Source: Ardenticatenaceae bacterium (lineage in GTDB: Bacteria; Chloroflexota; Anaerolineae; Promineifilales; Promineifilaceae). From it: a stretch of DNA of 64,000 nt. Below, piece after piece: positions 8,472 to 16,913 of the stretch. Below the pieces are notes generated by a model that worked only from the letters and a program-made list of their open reading frames with translations, ran no database searches and was not told the DNA's origin. A program made the position numbers and the translations under genes. Location of the stretch: contig JACKBS010000009.1 of assembly GCA_020634435.1 (NCBI GenBank), forward strand, positions 248,001 through 312,000, read 5' to 3'. Within the stretch, counting starts at the first letter, position 1. The number at the start of each line of letters is the position of its first letter.

Positions 8472-10133
8472 CTATTTTGGGCTGACCATTTCTTCAACGG
8501 GCATGACCCCGTTGGCGGTGGCCAGACGATTTTCTTGCCGGGCAACGGCCGTTCGTAGAAAAGCGTCAAACAGTGGATGGGGACGGTTGGGACGGCTCTT
8601 GAATTCCGGGTGGAACTGGCTGCCGAGCATGAAGGGATGATCTTTCAGCTCAGCAATTTCGACGAGACGGCCGTCTGGCGATAACCCACTAAAAATCATG
8701 CCTGCATCTTCCAGCCGGTCGCGGTAACTGTTGTTGAACTCCCAGCGATGGCGGTGGCGTTCCTGCACCAGCTCGGCGTCATAGGCGGCGGCGGCTTTGC
8801 TGCCTTCCATTAGCACGCATGGATAAGACCCAAGGCGCATCGTGCCGCCCATGTCCTCCAGCGCATGCTGGTCGGGCATCAGGCTAATCACAGGATGTTC
8901 CGTGTGGCTGTCAAACTCGGTGCTGTTTGGCTCATCGCTTTGCAGCACGTGGCGGGCAAACTCGATGCACATCACCTGCATGCCCAGGCAGAGCCCCAGG
9001 TAAGGCACCTTGTTTTCGCGTGCCCAGCGGGCCGCCATTATTTTGCCTTCGATGCCGCGTTCCCCAAAGCCACCGGGCACCACGATGCCATCCAGCCCTT
9101 CAAACTGCTCCCAACCTTTGTTCTTTTCCAGATCGCCAGAGTGAATCCAGGCAACGTCTACATCCCGGTTGTTGCTAAAGCCCGCATGATACAGCGATTC
9201 CCGAACGCTCATGTAGGCGTCGTGCAGCTCCACATATTTGCCCACAATGCCGATGCGAATTTTGGTTTTAGAGTTGCGGATTTTGGCGACCATCTCTTCC
9301 CATTCGGTGAGATTCGGCCGTTCTGTTTTCTTGAGCTTTAGCCGGTCGATGACGTAATCACCCAGGCCAGTCTCTTCTAGCAAGAGGGGAATGTTGTACA
9401 GAATGTCGCTGGTGACTGCCGGAATAACCGCCCGCTTCCGTACGTCGCCAAAGAGGGCAATCTTTTTAATATGTTCTCTAGGGATGGGGTGATCGGCGCG
9501 GGCAATGATGACATCCGGGTGAATGCCAATACCGCGCAATTCGCGCACGCTGTGTTGGGTAGGTTTGGTTTTTAGCTCATCGCTGGCACCAATGTGCGGC
9601 AGAAACGTGACGTGCACGTAGAGCGTGTTTCTGCGCCCCACGTCAGAGCGCATCTGGCGCAGCGCTTCGAGGAAGGGCAGGCTTTCGATGTCGCCAACGG
9701 TGCCGCCTACTTCCACCAGCACCACATCAGCCTGGCTTTGTTCGGCTACCAACCGAATGTTGCGCTTAATCTCGTTGGTGATGTGCGGAATGACCTGAAT
9801 GGTGCCACCCAAATAGTCGCCGCGCCGCTCGCGGGCAATGACCTCGGCATAAACACGCCCGGTTGTGACGTTAGATGCCTGGCTGGCGTTAATGTCGATA
9901 AATCGCTCGTAGTGACCCAGGTCCAGGTCGGTTTCGGCACCGTCTTCTGTGACAAACACCTCGCCATGCTGGTACGGCGACATGGTGCCCGGGTCTACGT
10001 TGATGTACGGGTCGAGCTTTTGCACCGCTACAGAAAGCCCTCTGGCCTTTAGCAGCCGTCCCAGAGCCGCGGCTGTGACCCCTTTGCCAACTGAACTTAC
10101 GACACCCCCAGTGAAAAAGATATATTTTGTCAT
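8472..10133 (-). CDS. pyrG: CTP synthase
   Basis: Catalyses ATP-dependent amination of UTP to CTP using glutamine, the last step of de novo CTP synthesis. Both parts are present in 553 residues. The N-terminal amidoligase has GGVVSSVGKGVTAAALG, DPYINVDPGTMSPYQHGEVF and EDGAETDLDLGHYERF. The C-terminal class I glutamine amidotransferase has the nucleophile cysteine in GLCLGMQV and the partner HPEF. The ATG is preceded by GAGGCGG. Length and motifs are normal. Upstream lies a long bidirectional terminator that separates it from the roadblock gene, so pyrG likely has its own promoter in 10134-10189. Confidence 0.98.
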   Translation of the reverse strand: MTKYIFFTGGVVSSVGKGVTAAALGRLLKARGLSVAVQKLDPYINVDPGTMSPYQHGEVFVTEDGAETDLDLGHYERFIDINASQASNVTTGRVYAEVIARERRGDYLGGTIQVIPHITNEIKRNIRLVAEQSQADVVLVEVGGTVGDIESLPFLEALRQMRSDVGRRNTLYVHVTFLPHIGASDELKTKPTQHSVRELRGIGIHPDVIIARADHPIPREHIKKIALFGDVRKRAVIPAVTSDILYNIPLLLEETGLGDYVIDRLKLKKTERPNLTEWEEMVAKIRNSKTKIRIGIVGKYVELHDAYMSVRESLYHAGFSNNRDVDVAWIHSGDLEKNKGWEQFEGLDGIVVPGGFGERGIEGKIMAARWARENKVPYLGLCLGMQVMCIEFARHVLQSDEPNSTEFDSHTEHPVISLMPDQHALEDMGGTMRLGSYPCVLMEGSKAAAAYDAELVQERHRHRWEFNNSYRDRLEDAGMIFSGLSPDGRLVEIAELKDHPFMLGSQFHPEFKSRPNRPHPLFDAFLRTAVARQENRLATANGVMPVEEMVSPK

Positions 10134-10189
10134 TTTCCGCCTCGCTTTGTTTAACCTCTCAAACTTTTTCGTTCACTACCCAAAAAAAG

Positions 10190-10226
10190 AGGTGGGGCAT
10201 GTCATCTTGGGTGACATGCCCCACCT
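10190..10226. terminator. bidirectional intrinsic terminator, 15-bp stem
   Basis: AGGTGGGGCATGTCA pairs perfectly with TGACATGCCCCACCT around a seven-base loop. A T run follows on the plus strand (TTTTTTA), and on the minus strand the hairpin runs into CTTTTTTTGGG. On the minus strand it ends transcription of the roadblock gene before pyrG. Confidence 0.9.
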
Positions 10227-10316
10227 AAATTTTTTACTTCCGTTCGTCAGCGCGATTTTTCTTTTCGCCGCGAAGGAGTTATTCGCTCGAACTGTTTTGC
10301 TTTCATACTTGCATTG

Positions 10317-10685
10317 CTAGAGGAGACGCTCCAGGTCTTCGGCGGCGCGTCCCATATCCAGGAAGATGAGGCCCAATTTGGCCTGTGCGCGTGCCAGCAC
10401 GGTCAATACAGCATCTTCCCCGATAGCGCGGAGGACGATAATACCGTCTGTACCGCGAATGTGAACCTGTTCCAGGCGGCCGCGCTGCAATTCAGAAGCG
10501 ATCCGATCACCCAGGGAAAGCATGGCGGCAGACATTGCCGAGATGCGATCCTCGTCCACACCGGCTGGTAGCGACGAGGCCATAATGAGGCCGTCTACAC
10601 TCACAACGGCTGAAGCTTCAATATCTGGCGTGCCTGCTTGTAAATCCTTCAAGCGGTCAACCATCATCTCTGTACGGGATCTCAT
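10317..10685 (-). CDS. roadblock/LC7-domain protein (MglB-like)
   Basis: A 122-residue single-domain roadblock/LC7 protein. Relatives include MglB, which dimerises and acts on Ras-like GTPases such as MglA in polarity and motility. The family core is seen in IEASAVVSVDGLIMASSLP, the GDRIASELQRG helix and the last strands (GIIVLRAIGEDAVLTVLA). The ATG at 10685 was chosen because AAGGAGAG lies seven bases upstream; a longer reading to 10790 adds an unrelated Cys-containing tail and has no such site. No small GTPase gene is near, so the partner must be encoded elsewhere. It lies downstream of the MoxR-DUF58-DUF4129 cluster on the same strand. Confidence 0.87.
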   Translation of the reverse strand: MRSRTEMMVDRLKDLQAGTPDIEASAVVSVDGLIMASSLPAGVDEDRISAMSAAMLSLGDRIASELQRGRLEQVHIRGTDGIIVLRAIGEDAVLTVLARAQAKLGLIFLDMGRAAEDLERLL

Positions 10686-10886
10686 CCAGACTCTCCTTAC
10701 ACGTTCGTATTGGGGAAACTTGCTCTTTTTTACTAACGACGTGCCGCAACTAATTGCACATATTGGGCATTTTTCTCTGGTTTGCCACATTTTATGTTAG
10801 CAAAGAACGGGTGGATAATACCATATCGAAAATTGACTGTCAAACCAACCAGAGGGGGAGAATAGTACCCATTTGGCAAGATTATG

Positions 10887-12413
10887 TTAATTTTTTGAAG
10901 GAACAGAAACGGCCGTTTCCTGCACGCGTTGCCAGGCTTGTTTGATGGCTTCAAACTCTTGCTTGGTCTCGGGGAATTCACCGTAGCGCACCCGCACGTA
11001 AGCCCGGGTGATGAGCTGCACTTCGGCTTTGTGATCGGGCCAGATTTTGACGAGCGTTTTGAGATATTCAAATGGCGTCTCGGAGTTGGCGCGAGGGTAG
11101 CCAACGTCGCTGCTGAGATGGATCATTTGCTGGTAAATTTTGATGATAGAAACGGCCGCTCGCCAGTTGCGCCAATCCTCTTTTTTGTTTTTGGTCCGGT
11201 TGCGCTGGAGTCTGTTGGGGATGAGGCGATCGGTCACATCGGCCAGGATTTTGCCAAAACGGCCGTTGCCCTGCGTGGTCAAATTTTTGCGGTAAAACTG
11301 CACCAAAATGATCAACGCTACCAGCAGCACCACGCCTAGAATGACCAGCCGCCAGTTCACGCCGCTAAAAAGACCAGGGCCACCCTGTTCCTGGGTCATG
11401 AGCCAGTCGTTGAAGGCTTGCATCAGGTCGTTGCTGCCGTCGGACGGGGGCGGCGCATCGGGATTGGGCACAAACAGGATGGCAAATCCGGCCTGGAAGA
11501 CGCCGATAATGAAGTGAAAAACCACGTCAAGCAGTTCCAGCACCGGATTTAGAAAGTAGCTGGCGGTGAGACCCGCCGTTGCGCCACCCCAGCGCAGTGC
11601 GTGCCACAGCGGGGCCAGCAACCTGCCTAGCGCATCACCCGGCTGGCCACTAACCAGAACGGCCGTTGCGCTGCCCAAAAAGGTCGTCACCATGCTGAGC
11701 ATAACGACCAGGCCGAACCAGCGTGGCGACAGCGATGCCAGCAACGCCATCTGCTCTTTTTCGATGGATTCGGCACGCGTGAGCACCATTGCCGTGAGCG
11801 CGATGATGAAAAAGAAGAGCAGAAAGGGCAGCACGGACCAATCTAACCGGAAGGCGGCCAGCAACACGATAACCGGGGCGATATACAGGCCGCCGATGCG
11901 GAAGCGCCGTCCCATGTGGATCACGTCAATGGACCGGTTGAGCAACGTTAGACCACGCCACCAGGCAACGGCCGTTAGCATCAGCAAAAACAAATCTTTC
12001 AGCCACAAATTGCTGCCTGCCAGGGCAAGATTGCTCAAGCTCTCGCCAATCCAGCTGAAATCAAACGGCCCCTGCGGATCATAGTTGATGTTGCGTACGG
12101 CCAGAAACAAAATTACCGCACCGACGCCCACCAGAATGTTGCGCTGGTCACCAGCGGGCAGCTGGAGCCAGGAGAGGAACCGGGCCAGGTAGAAGCCTGC
12201 CAACATCAAAACCAGCAAACCAAAAAAGAGGCGCGAACGGCCCCACCACTCGTCGGTCCAGGGCAAGATGGCCAGAGCAAGAGGGGTGAGCAGCGTCACT
12301 TCCATCAGCGCCCAGGTGACATACACCAGCTCGCGCCGGGTATAGGCCCAGGCAAGAATCCATTTTTGATTGGGGGCAAGTGAAGTGGCAGCGGAAGAAT
12401 GGCTCATAAGCAT
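10887..12413 (-). CDS. polytopic membrane protein with C-terminal DUF4129 domain
   Basis: About 508 residues: several hydrophobic segments in the first 250 residues, two more near 290-330, a single span near 375 (LVILGVVLLVALIILVQFY), then a cytosolic C-terminal DUF4129 domain (DVGYPRANSETPFEYLKTL to GEFPETKQEFEAIKQAW). DUF4129 usually ends TgpA-type transglutaminase membrane proteins in MoxR-DUF58 clusters. Here no transglutaminase Cys-His-Asp core is visible between the membrane parts. The start is uncertain: ATG codons at 12413 and 12407 and a TTG at 12431 all have poor ribosome sites. It is a paralogue of the gene just upstream. The function is unknown; a role in envelope assembly with the MoxR ATPase is inferred. 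Confidence 0.75.
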   Translation of the reverse strand: MLMSHSSAATSLAPNQKWILAWAYTRRELVYVTWALMEVTLLTPLALAILPWTDEWWGRSRLFFGLLVLMLAGFYLARFLSWLQLPAGDQRNILVGVGAVILFLAVRNINYDPQGPFDFSWIGESLSNLALAGSNLWLKDLFLLMLTAVAWWRGLTLLNRSIDVIHMGRRFRIGGLYIAPVIVLLAAFRLDWSVLPFLLFFFIIALTAMVLTRAESIEKEQMALLASLSPRWFGLVVMLSMVTTFLGSATAVLVSGQPGDALGRLLAPLWHALRWGGATAGLTASYFLNPVLELLDVVFHFIIGVFQAGFAILFVPNPDAPPPSDGSNDLMQAFNDWLMTQEQGGPGLFSGVNWRLVILGVVLLVALIILVQFYRKNLTTQGNGRFGKILADVTDRLIPNRLQRNRTKNKKEDWRNWRAAVSIIKIYQQMIHLSSDVGYPRANSETPFEYLKTLVKIWPDHKAEVQLITRAYVRVRYGEFPETKQEFEAIKQAWQRVQETAVSVPSKN

Positions 12414-12434
12414 ACAATCGTAAAGCGACAACGA

Positions 12435-13994
12435 TTAATCGTCAATTTGCTCGATGGGGCGGGTTTGTTCCAGGGTTTGCCAGGCGTTTTTGATGGCTTG
12501 CAGTTCCTGATCGGTTTCGGGCAGTTCGCCATAGCGCACTTTGACGTAGGCGGTGGTAATAAGTTGCGCTTCTTGCCGGTTGTTGGGCCACGCTTTGGCC
12601 AGGGTTTTGAGGAATTCGTAGGGCGTTTCGGCTTCCAGGCGCGGATAGCCGCTGGCGTCGGCGGCGCGCAGCATTTTGCGATAGATGCGGCGGATGGATA
12701 CGGCCGTTTGCCAATCTCGCAGCAAGCCCAGCCGTCCCAACAGACGCTGCAACAAGTTCCCTTCATCCTCGTCGGTATCCCCACGGCTGATGGTTCGGCC
12801 GCTGGCTCGGGCGGCCAGCTTGTTTTGCCGATAAAGGCGATTAATTAGCAATGCAACCAACAAAATCACGGCCACTGCTAGTAGTACAATGATAAATTGC
12901 ACATTGCGGTTCAACTGGAATCCCAGCCCCTCTATATCCTCAAAAATGAACCGGTTTTCCAGGGGAACTTGCCCGGCATTGGCATCGGGTAGGATTAATG
13001 GCACGCGTAAGTTGATAAAAAGCTTGCCCAGGATTTTGCCAAACAGGGCCCACTGCTGAGCCAACCAGGGTGACACAATCTCCAAAATATGACGCAGGAA
13101 ATTCGTCAGCACATCCACCAATTCCAGCACGGGCACCAGCAGAAAAAGTAAGGTGGTTAATGCAACTGCCCCGGTCAGGCGCAGCCCGTTCCACACCGGG
13201 GCCATAATCGTAATAATCTGGTTGGCCGATTCGCCACTGATGATGACGGCCAGGGTTCCGGCGGTAAAAATGGTGAGCAGACTGGCCAGGATAACGGCCG
13301 TTAACCAGCGCGGGTCCAGCACCACCGAGTCCCCACTTTGCTCTCGTTCCAATTCCTCGGCGCGAATGAGCGCAACGGCCGTTAGACCCGCCAGGAAAAA
13401 GAGCAAAATGTACGGACTGCTGTCCCATAGGAGCTGCGTGCTGGCCAGCCAGATGACCAGCGGAGCCAAAATCAATCCCCCTACGCGCAAGCGCAGACCG
13501 GCGCGGCCAACGGTGTACTCGCGCTGCACTAGCTGCAAGCCGCGTGCCCACGCCAGCACAATCAGGCCAAACACCATCACATCGCGCAGCCACAAATTGT
13601 TGTTTTCCTGGTTGATGGAGGCCAATAGTTCGCTTACCCAGGCAAACCGAAAAATGGCCCTACCTTCATGAAAAAGGGTGGGGAGGGTCATGATGATGAC
13701 CAGGAAAAGCGTAACTGCCATGACGGTTTGCTGGTGCTGTGGGGGTAGCCGAATGGCGCTCATCAGCCGGGCCAGGTAAAAGGCAAACAGCATAAGGATG
13801 AGCAGCCAGAGCAGCACCAGGCCCGGTTCCCAGTAGCGCGTGAAGCGCATAATGCCTAGCATAAACGGCGTCAGCAGCGCCGCATCCATGATCGCCCAGC
13901 TTAAATAGAGCAGCTCATGCTGCACGTGACCCCACGCTGTTAGCAGCGCTTCGTAACGGGGCGAAAGAGCGGACCGATCAACAGTTAAACGCAT
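12435..13994 (-). CDS. polytopic membrane protein with C-terminal DUF4129 domain (paralogue)
   Basis: About 519 residues with the same plan as the downstream gene: an N-terminal helix (YEALLTAWGHVQHELLYLSWAIMD), multiple membrane segments, then a final span (FIIVLLAVAVILLVALLI) and a C-terminal DUF4129 domain (DASGYPRLEAETPYEFLKTL to GELPETDQELQAIKNAW). The two copies share the order of domains and the C-terminal wording, so they arose by tandem duplication, though the membrane parts have diverged well. The ATG at 13994 was picked over an upstream one that would read through a small repeat. No catalytic motif is visible. Confidence 0.77.
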   Translation of the reverse strand: MRLTVDRSALSPRYEALLTAWGHVQHELLYLSWAIMDAALLTPFMLGIMRFTRYWEPGLVLLWLLILMLFAFYLARLMSAIRLPPQHQQTVMAVTLFLVIIMTLPTLFHEGRAIFRFAWVSELLASINQENNNLWLRDVMVFGLIVLAWARGLQLVQREYTVGRAGLRLRVGGLILAPLVIWLASTQLLWDSSPYILLFFLAGLTAVALIRAEELEREQSGDSVVLDPRWLTAVILASLLTIFTAGTLAVIISGESANQIITIMAPVWNGLRLTGAVALTTLLFLLVPVLELVDVLTNFLRHILEIVSPWLAQQWALFGKILGKLFINLRVPLILPDANAGQVPLENRFIFEDIEGLGFQLNRNVQFIIVLLAVAVILLVALLINRLYRQNKLAARASGRTISRGDTDEDEGNLLQRLLGRLGLLRDWQTAVSIRRIYRKMLRAADASGYPRLEAETPYEFLKTLAKAWPNNRQEAQLITTAYVKVRYGELPETDQELQAIKNAWQTLEQTRPIEQIDD

Positions 13995-13997
13995 AAA

Positions 13998-14062
13998 TTT
14001 AGAAGGTTGCAAGTGGCAGGTTGCCGGTTGCAACCGTTAACCATTTACAATTTGCCATTAAC
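13998..14062. repeat. TTGCAAG/AACCG interspersed repeat
   Basis: A run of related short words (GGTTGCAAGTGGCAGGTTGC, CGGTTGCAACCG, then TTAACCATTTACAATTTGCC) between the DUF58 stop and the first DUF4129 start. It looks like one of several small word families that occupy spacers just 3' of stop codons in this window. Confidence 0.5.
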
Positions 14063-14068
14063 TATGCC

Positions 14069-15538
14069 TCAGTTCGTATCGTCGAGTTCAAATTCCAACC
14101 CCACGGGTTCGGGGGTGGGAATGGTGTGCAGGGCTGCCTCAGTGACGGTGCTGGACTTATGCCCTTTTTGGAAGGCAGGGACGGTGGATGGAATGTGGTA
14201 AGCCAAAATGTTGCCCAATCCCTTCGGCGGGGGTTGTTCGGCCAGGGAGATGAGCACCACGCGCCGCCCGGCTTCCTTGAGGCGAATCAGAGCCACCATC
14301 ATTTCTTCGGTGACAACGGCCGTTACCAACACAATCGTACTGGCCCAGGGCAGCGACGGGCTGGTGCGCATCATCATCCGTTCGATGGCCCCGGTGGCAA
14401 ACTCAGTGACGGCGGCCAGTGCTTCCAGCACGTGGGCCAACTGCTCCGGCGACCGGCCCGGCTGCACCCGGATGGGTTGGTCGGAGTTGGGTACGGAGCC
14501 GTTGGCATAGAACCCTACTCCCCAGCCTTGCTGCACGCCGTAGTTGGCAATCGACCCTGTTACGCTGATGGCCCGTTCCAGCAACTCGGGATCAAAACCC
14601 ATCCAATGTTTGGGGAAGGTGGCCACGTTGAGGAAGACAGCGATGGTCATGCCGGTTGACGGATCGTACACCTTGGTCTGGATGTTGCCGCGAACGGCCG
14701 TTGCTTTCCAGTGCACATCGCGGAACCGATCCCCTGGCTGGTAGTCGCGCACCCCCTGCGTTTTGATCGGGTCGGTAAACAGGCTGCGATGCACCTTCAG
14801 GTCGCCAAACGGCTCTTTGGCGGGTAAGCCCAGTTCTTCCAGCGGGTAAATTTGCGGGAAGATGACCAACCTGTCGATGTACTGGTGATCGCGTTGGATA
14901 GTGAACAGGGTGAAAATATCGCCCGATTCGTAGGTGACTGGCCCCAGCTTGTAGAAGCCCCGCTTGGGAATGCGCAAAGTGAAGGTGCGTTCGGTGCGCT
15001 CACGGCCGTACAGCGAGAACGTATTTTGCAGCCAGTAGCGGCCCGTGATTTCCGTTGAAATTTGCGAAATGGCATGTTCGCTGTCGATGGCCACCGGCAG
15101 TTCATCGCGGAATTGCAGCCAGGTGAGCGGCAGTGGCTTGTCGTTGCCTACCATCACGGTCAGCTCGATGGGTTCGCCGGGGAAAACGCGGGTGCGGTTG
15201 AAGCGGCGCTCGTAGGTGACGCCCAGCAGCGATAGATTTTTCCAGGCCGTGCTGATGCCCACGATGAGCAGCAGCACCAGCCCCAATGCCAGCATGGCCG
15301 GCTGCCGCCCCGCCGCCAGCCCGATGATGAGGAACAGCACTGCCAACGGTATCCAGGCGTCGCTAAAGATCGAATTTTCCCGCTCGCGCAGCACCAGACC
15401 ACGTGCGGTAGCCACATCGGCCATGTCCATTGCCTTGCCGGTAACGGCCGCACGCATAATGTTTTGCCGCGCCCGCTTCTGATCCTCGCGCTGGTTCTCG
15501 CGGACAACGAGATGAATTTCTTGGATGTTTTCAGTCAT
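14069..15538 (-). CDS. DUF58-domain membrane protein
   Basis: A 489-residue partner of MoxR ATPases. Two hydrophobic segments lie at about 64-110 (IPLAVLFLIIGLAAG; MLALGLVLLLIVGIS). A beta-rich region with a Pro-Leu-Thr-Trp block follows, then the DUF58 signature YQPGDRFRDVHWKATAVRG at about 265-285. The C-terminal part resembles a von Willebrand factor A fold (MTIAVFLNVAT; STIVLVTAVVTEEMM), without an obvious full metal site. DUF58 proteins are thought to receive substrates or assembly steps from MoxR chaperones. The ATG at 15538 lies 53 bases after moxR, a gap filled by an AATTACC repeat. It belongs to the transcription unit moxR to DUF4129. Confidence 0.9.
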   Translation of the reverse strand: MTENIQEIHLVVRENQREDQKRARQNIMRAAVTGKAMDMADVATARGLVLRERENSIFSDAWIPLAVLFLIIGLAAGRQPAMLALGLVLLLIVGISTAWKNLSLLGVTYERRFNRTRVFPGEPIELTVMVGNDKPLPLTWLQFRDELPVAIDSEHAISQISTEITGRYWLQNTFSLYGRERTERTFTLRIPKRGFYKLGPVTYESGDIFTLFTIQRDHQYIDRLVIFPQIYPLEELGLPAKEPFGDLKVHRSLFTDPIKTQGVRDYQPGDRFRDVHWKATAVRGNIQTKVYDPSTGMTIAVFLNVATFPKHWMGFDPELLERAISVTGSIANYGVQQGWGVGFYANGSVPNSDQPIRVQPGRSPEQLAHVLEALAAVTEFATGAIERMMMRTSPSLPWASTIVLVTAVVTEEMMVALIRLKEAGRRVVLISLAEQPPPKGLGNILAYHIPSTVPAFQKGHKSSTVTEAALHTIPTPEPVGLEFELDDTN

Positions 15539-15553
15539 CGGTCTTGAATAGTA

Positions 15554-15600
15554 TTTGGGTAATTATGTCAATTACCCAATTACTCAATTACTCAATTACT
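15554..15600. repeat. AATTACC-type repeat at the moxR 3' end
   Basis: GGGTAATTATGTCAATTACCCAATTACTCAATTACTC: tandem and inverted copies of the AATTACC word. The last bases overlap the moxR stop codon and its two preceding codons on the minus strand. Confidence 0.75.
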
Positions 15601-16530
15601 CTCCACCGGCACCGGAACTGTATCCACAACTTCCCGAATAACGTCTTCCGGTTGACGACCGCGCAGGCGGGTTTGCGGGTTGACCATCAGGCGGTGCGTT
15701 AGGACGTATGGGGCCATTGTTTTAACGTCGTCAGGAATCACAAAGTCCCGGTCGCGAATGGCGGCCAGCGCCTGGCAGGTACGGTAGAGGGCCATCGTGG
15801 CGCGTGGGCTGGCGCCTAGCTCAATATCGTCGTGGCTGCGCGTGGCACGGCAGACGTTGACGATGTAGTTGCGCACCGACTCTTCAACGCGGATCGTTTT
15901 TACCGTTTCCTGCATCGCCAAAATTTCTTCCGGGTCTACAACTTTTTCCAGCGTGTCCAGCGGGTCTTGCCGTTCAAAGCGCAGCAGGATGTCATTTTCT
16001 TCTTCGGCGGAGGGATAACCGATGGCGACCTTCATGAGGAAGCGGTCGAGTTGTGCTTCGGGCAGGGGGAAGGTGCCTTCTAGCTCCACCGGATTTTGCG
16101 TGGCCAGGACGAGAAACGGCCGTTCCAACTTGTGGGTGGCAATATCTACCGTCACTTGCCGTTCCTGCATCGCTTCCAGCAAAGATGACTGCGTGCGCGG
16201 CGTGGCCCGGTTAATTTCATCGGCCAGCAAAATTTGGGCAAAAATGGGGCCAGCGCGAAATTCAAACTCCTGCTTTTTCTGGTTGTAAAAGTAGATGCCC
16301 GTCACGTCAGACGGCAGCAGGTCTGGGGTGAACTGCACGCGGCGGAAGGTGCAGCCGAGCGAAGCAGCAATGGTTTTAGCCAGCGTGGTTTTGCCGGTGC
16401 CGGGCACGTCTTCCAGCAGCAAATGGCCACCGGTGAGCATGGCAATCAAGGCCAGATCAATAATTTCGTCCTTGCCGATAATGACTTTTTGAATGTTTTC
16501 GCGGAGTTTTCTGGCAGTTTCTGCAATCAT
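15592..16530 (-). CDS. MoxR-family AAA+ ATPase
   Basis: A 312-residue AAA+ chaperone-like ATPase of the MoxR group. The Walker A is EDVPGTGKTTLAK at about 40-52, the Walker B is ILLADEINRATPR near 105, sensor 1 is in LATQNPVELEGTFPLPEAQLDRF, and the lid contains GASPRATMALYRTCQA. Together with the following DUF58 and two DUF4129 genes it forms the standard MoxR cluster thought to fold or activate a membrane complex. The ATG has AGGAACC upstream. The last codons lie in an interspersed repeat. It is divergent from the LysM hydrolase, with 383 bases between them. Confidence 0.93.
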   Translation of the reverse strand: MIAETARKLRENIQKVIIGKDEIIDLALIAMLTGGHLLLEDVPGTGKTTLAKTIAASLGCTFRRVQFTPDLLPSDVTGIYFYNQKKQEFEFRAGPIFAQILLADEINRATPRTQSSLLEAMQERQVTVDIATHKLERPFLVLATQNPVELEGTFPLPEAQLDRFLMKVAIGYPSAEEENDILLRFERQDPLDTLEKVVDPEEILAMQETVKTIRVEESVRNYIVNVCRATRSHDDIELGASPRATMALYRTCQALAAIRDRDFVIPDDVKTMAPYVLTHRLMVNPQTRLRGRQPEDVIREVVDTVPVPVESN

Positions 16531-16913
16531 AAAAGGTTCCTGTTTTTTCTGTTTTTGGCGTTTGTGCAGAGCGACCTACTTCAAAGGCGGCCACGATTGA
16601 GCCCGTAAATCATGAAGCCCGTTCGTGCCAACCATTCCTGGTAAACATACCGAATTGGTCCGGCGCTGCTAATACAAAGTCGTATCAAAACTGTATCAAA
16701 AAAACGGCGCATAGGCATGGGGCGCGGCTTGGCATTGTTCCAGAAACGGCCGTTTCCCACCAAACAATCTGCCAGTTCACCATTCGCGCCAAGTATACAC
16801 GAACCGCTGCCGTGGATGAAAAAACGGCCGTTGCTGCCCGCTGGCTTGTGTTTATGTCATCTCCGTTTATAATGTGATTTGTCTTCAACAGGGTGTTCAA
16901 CAGGAGATTTACC
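16531..16913. other. divergent intergenic region, moxR / LysM hydrolase
   Basis: No gene seen. It holds two copies of the ACGGCCGT palindrome (near 16747 and 16824), a direct repeat GTATCAAAACTGTATCAAAA near 16681-16700 and, close to the plus-strand gene, a promoter-like pair listed separately. The moxR promoter should lie here on the minus strand but was not resolved. Confidence 0.5.
16846..16873 (+). promoter_or_regulatory. putative sigma-70-type promoter of the LysM hydrolase gene
   Basis: TTGTGT and TATAAT are separated by 16 bases; the predicted transcript would start near 16880, about 34 bases before the ATG. The -10 box is perfect and the -35 box is weak. Confidence 0.45.

Noticed and set aside
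10686..10790. Longer N-terminus for the roadblock protein
   Set aside because: Cys-rich tail unlike the family; AAGGAGAG supports the start at 10685.
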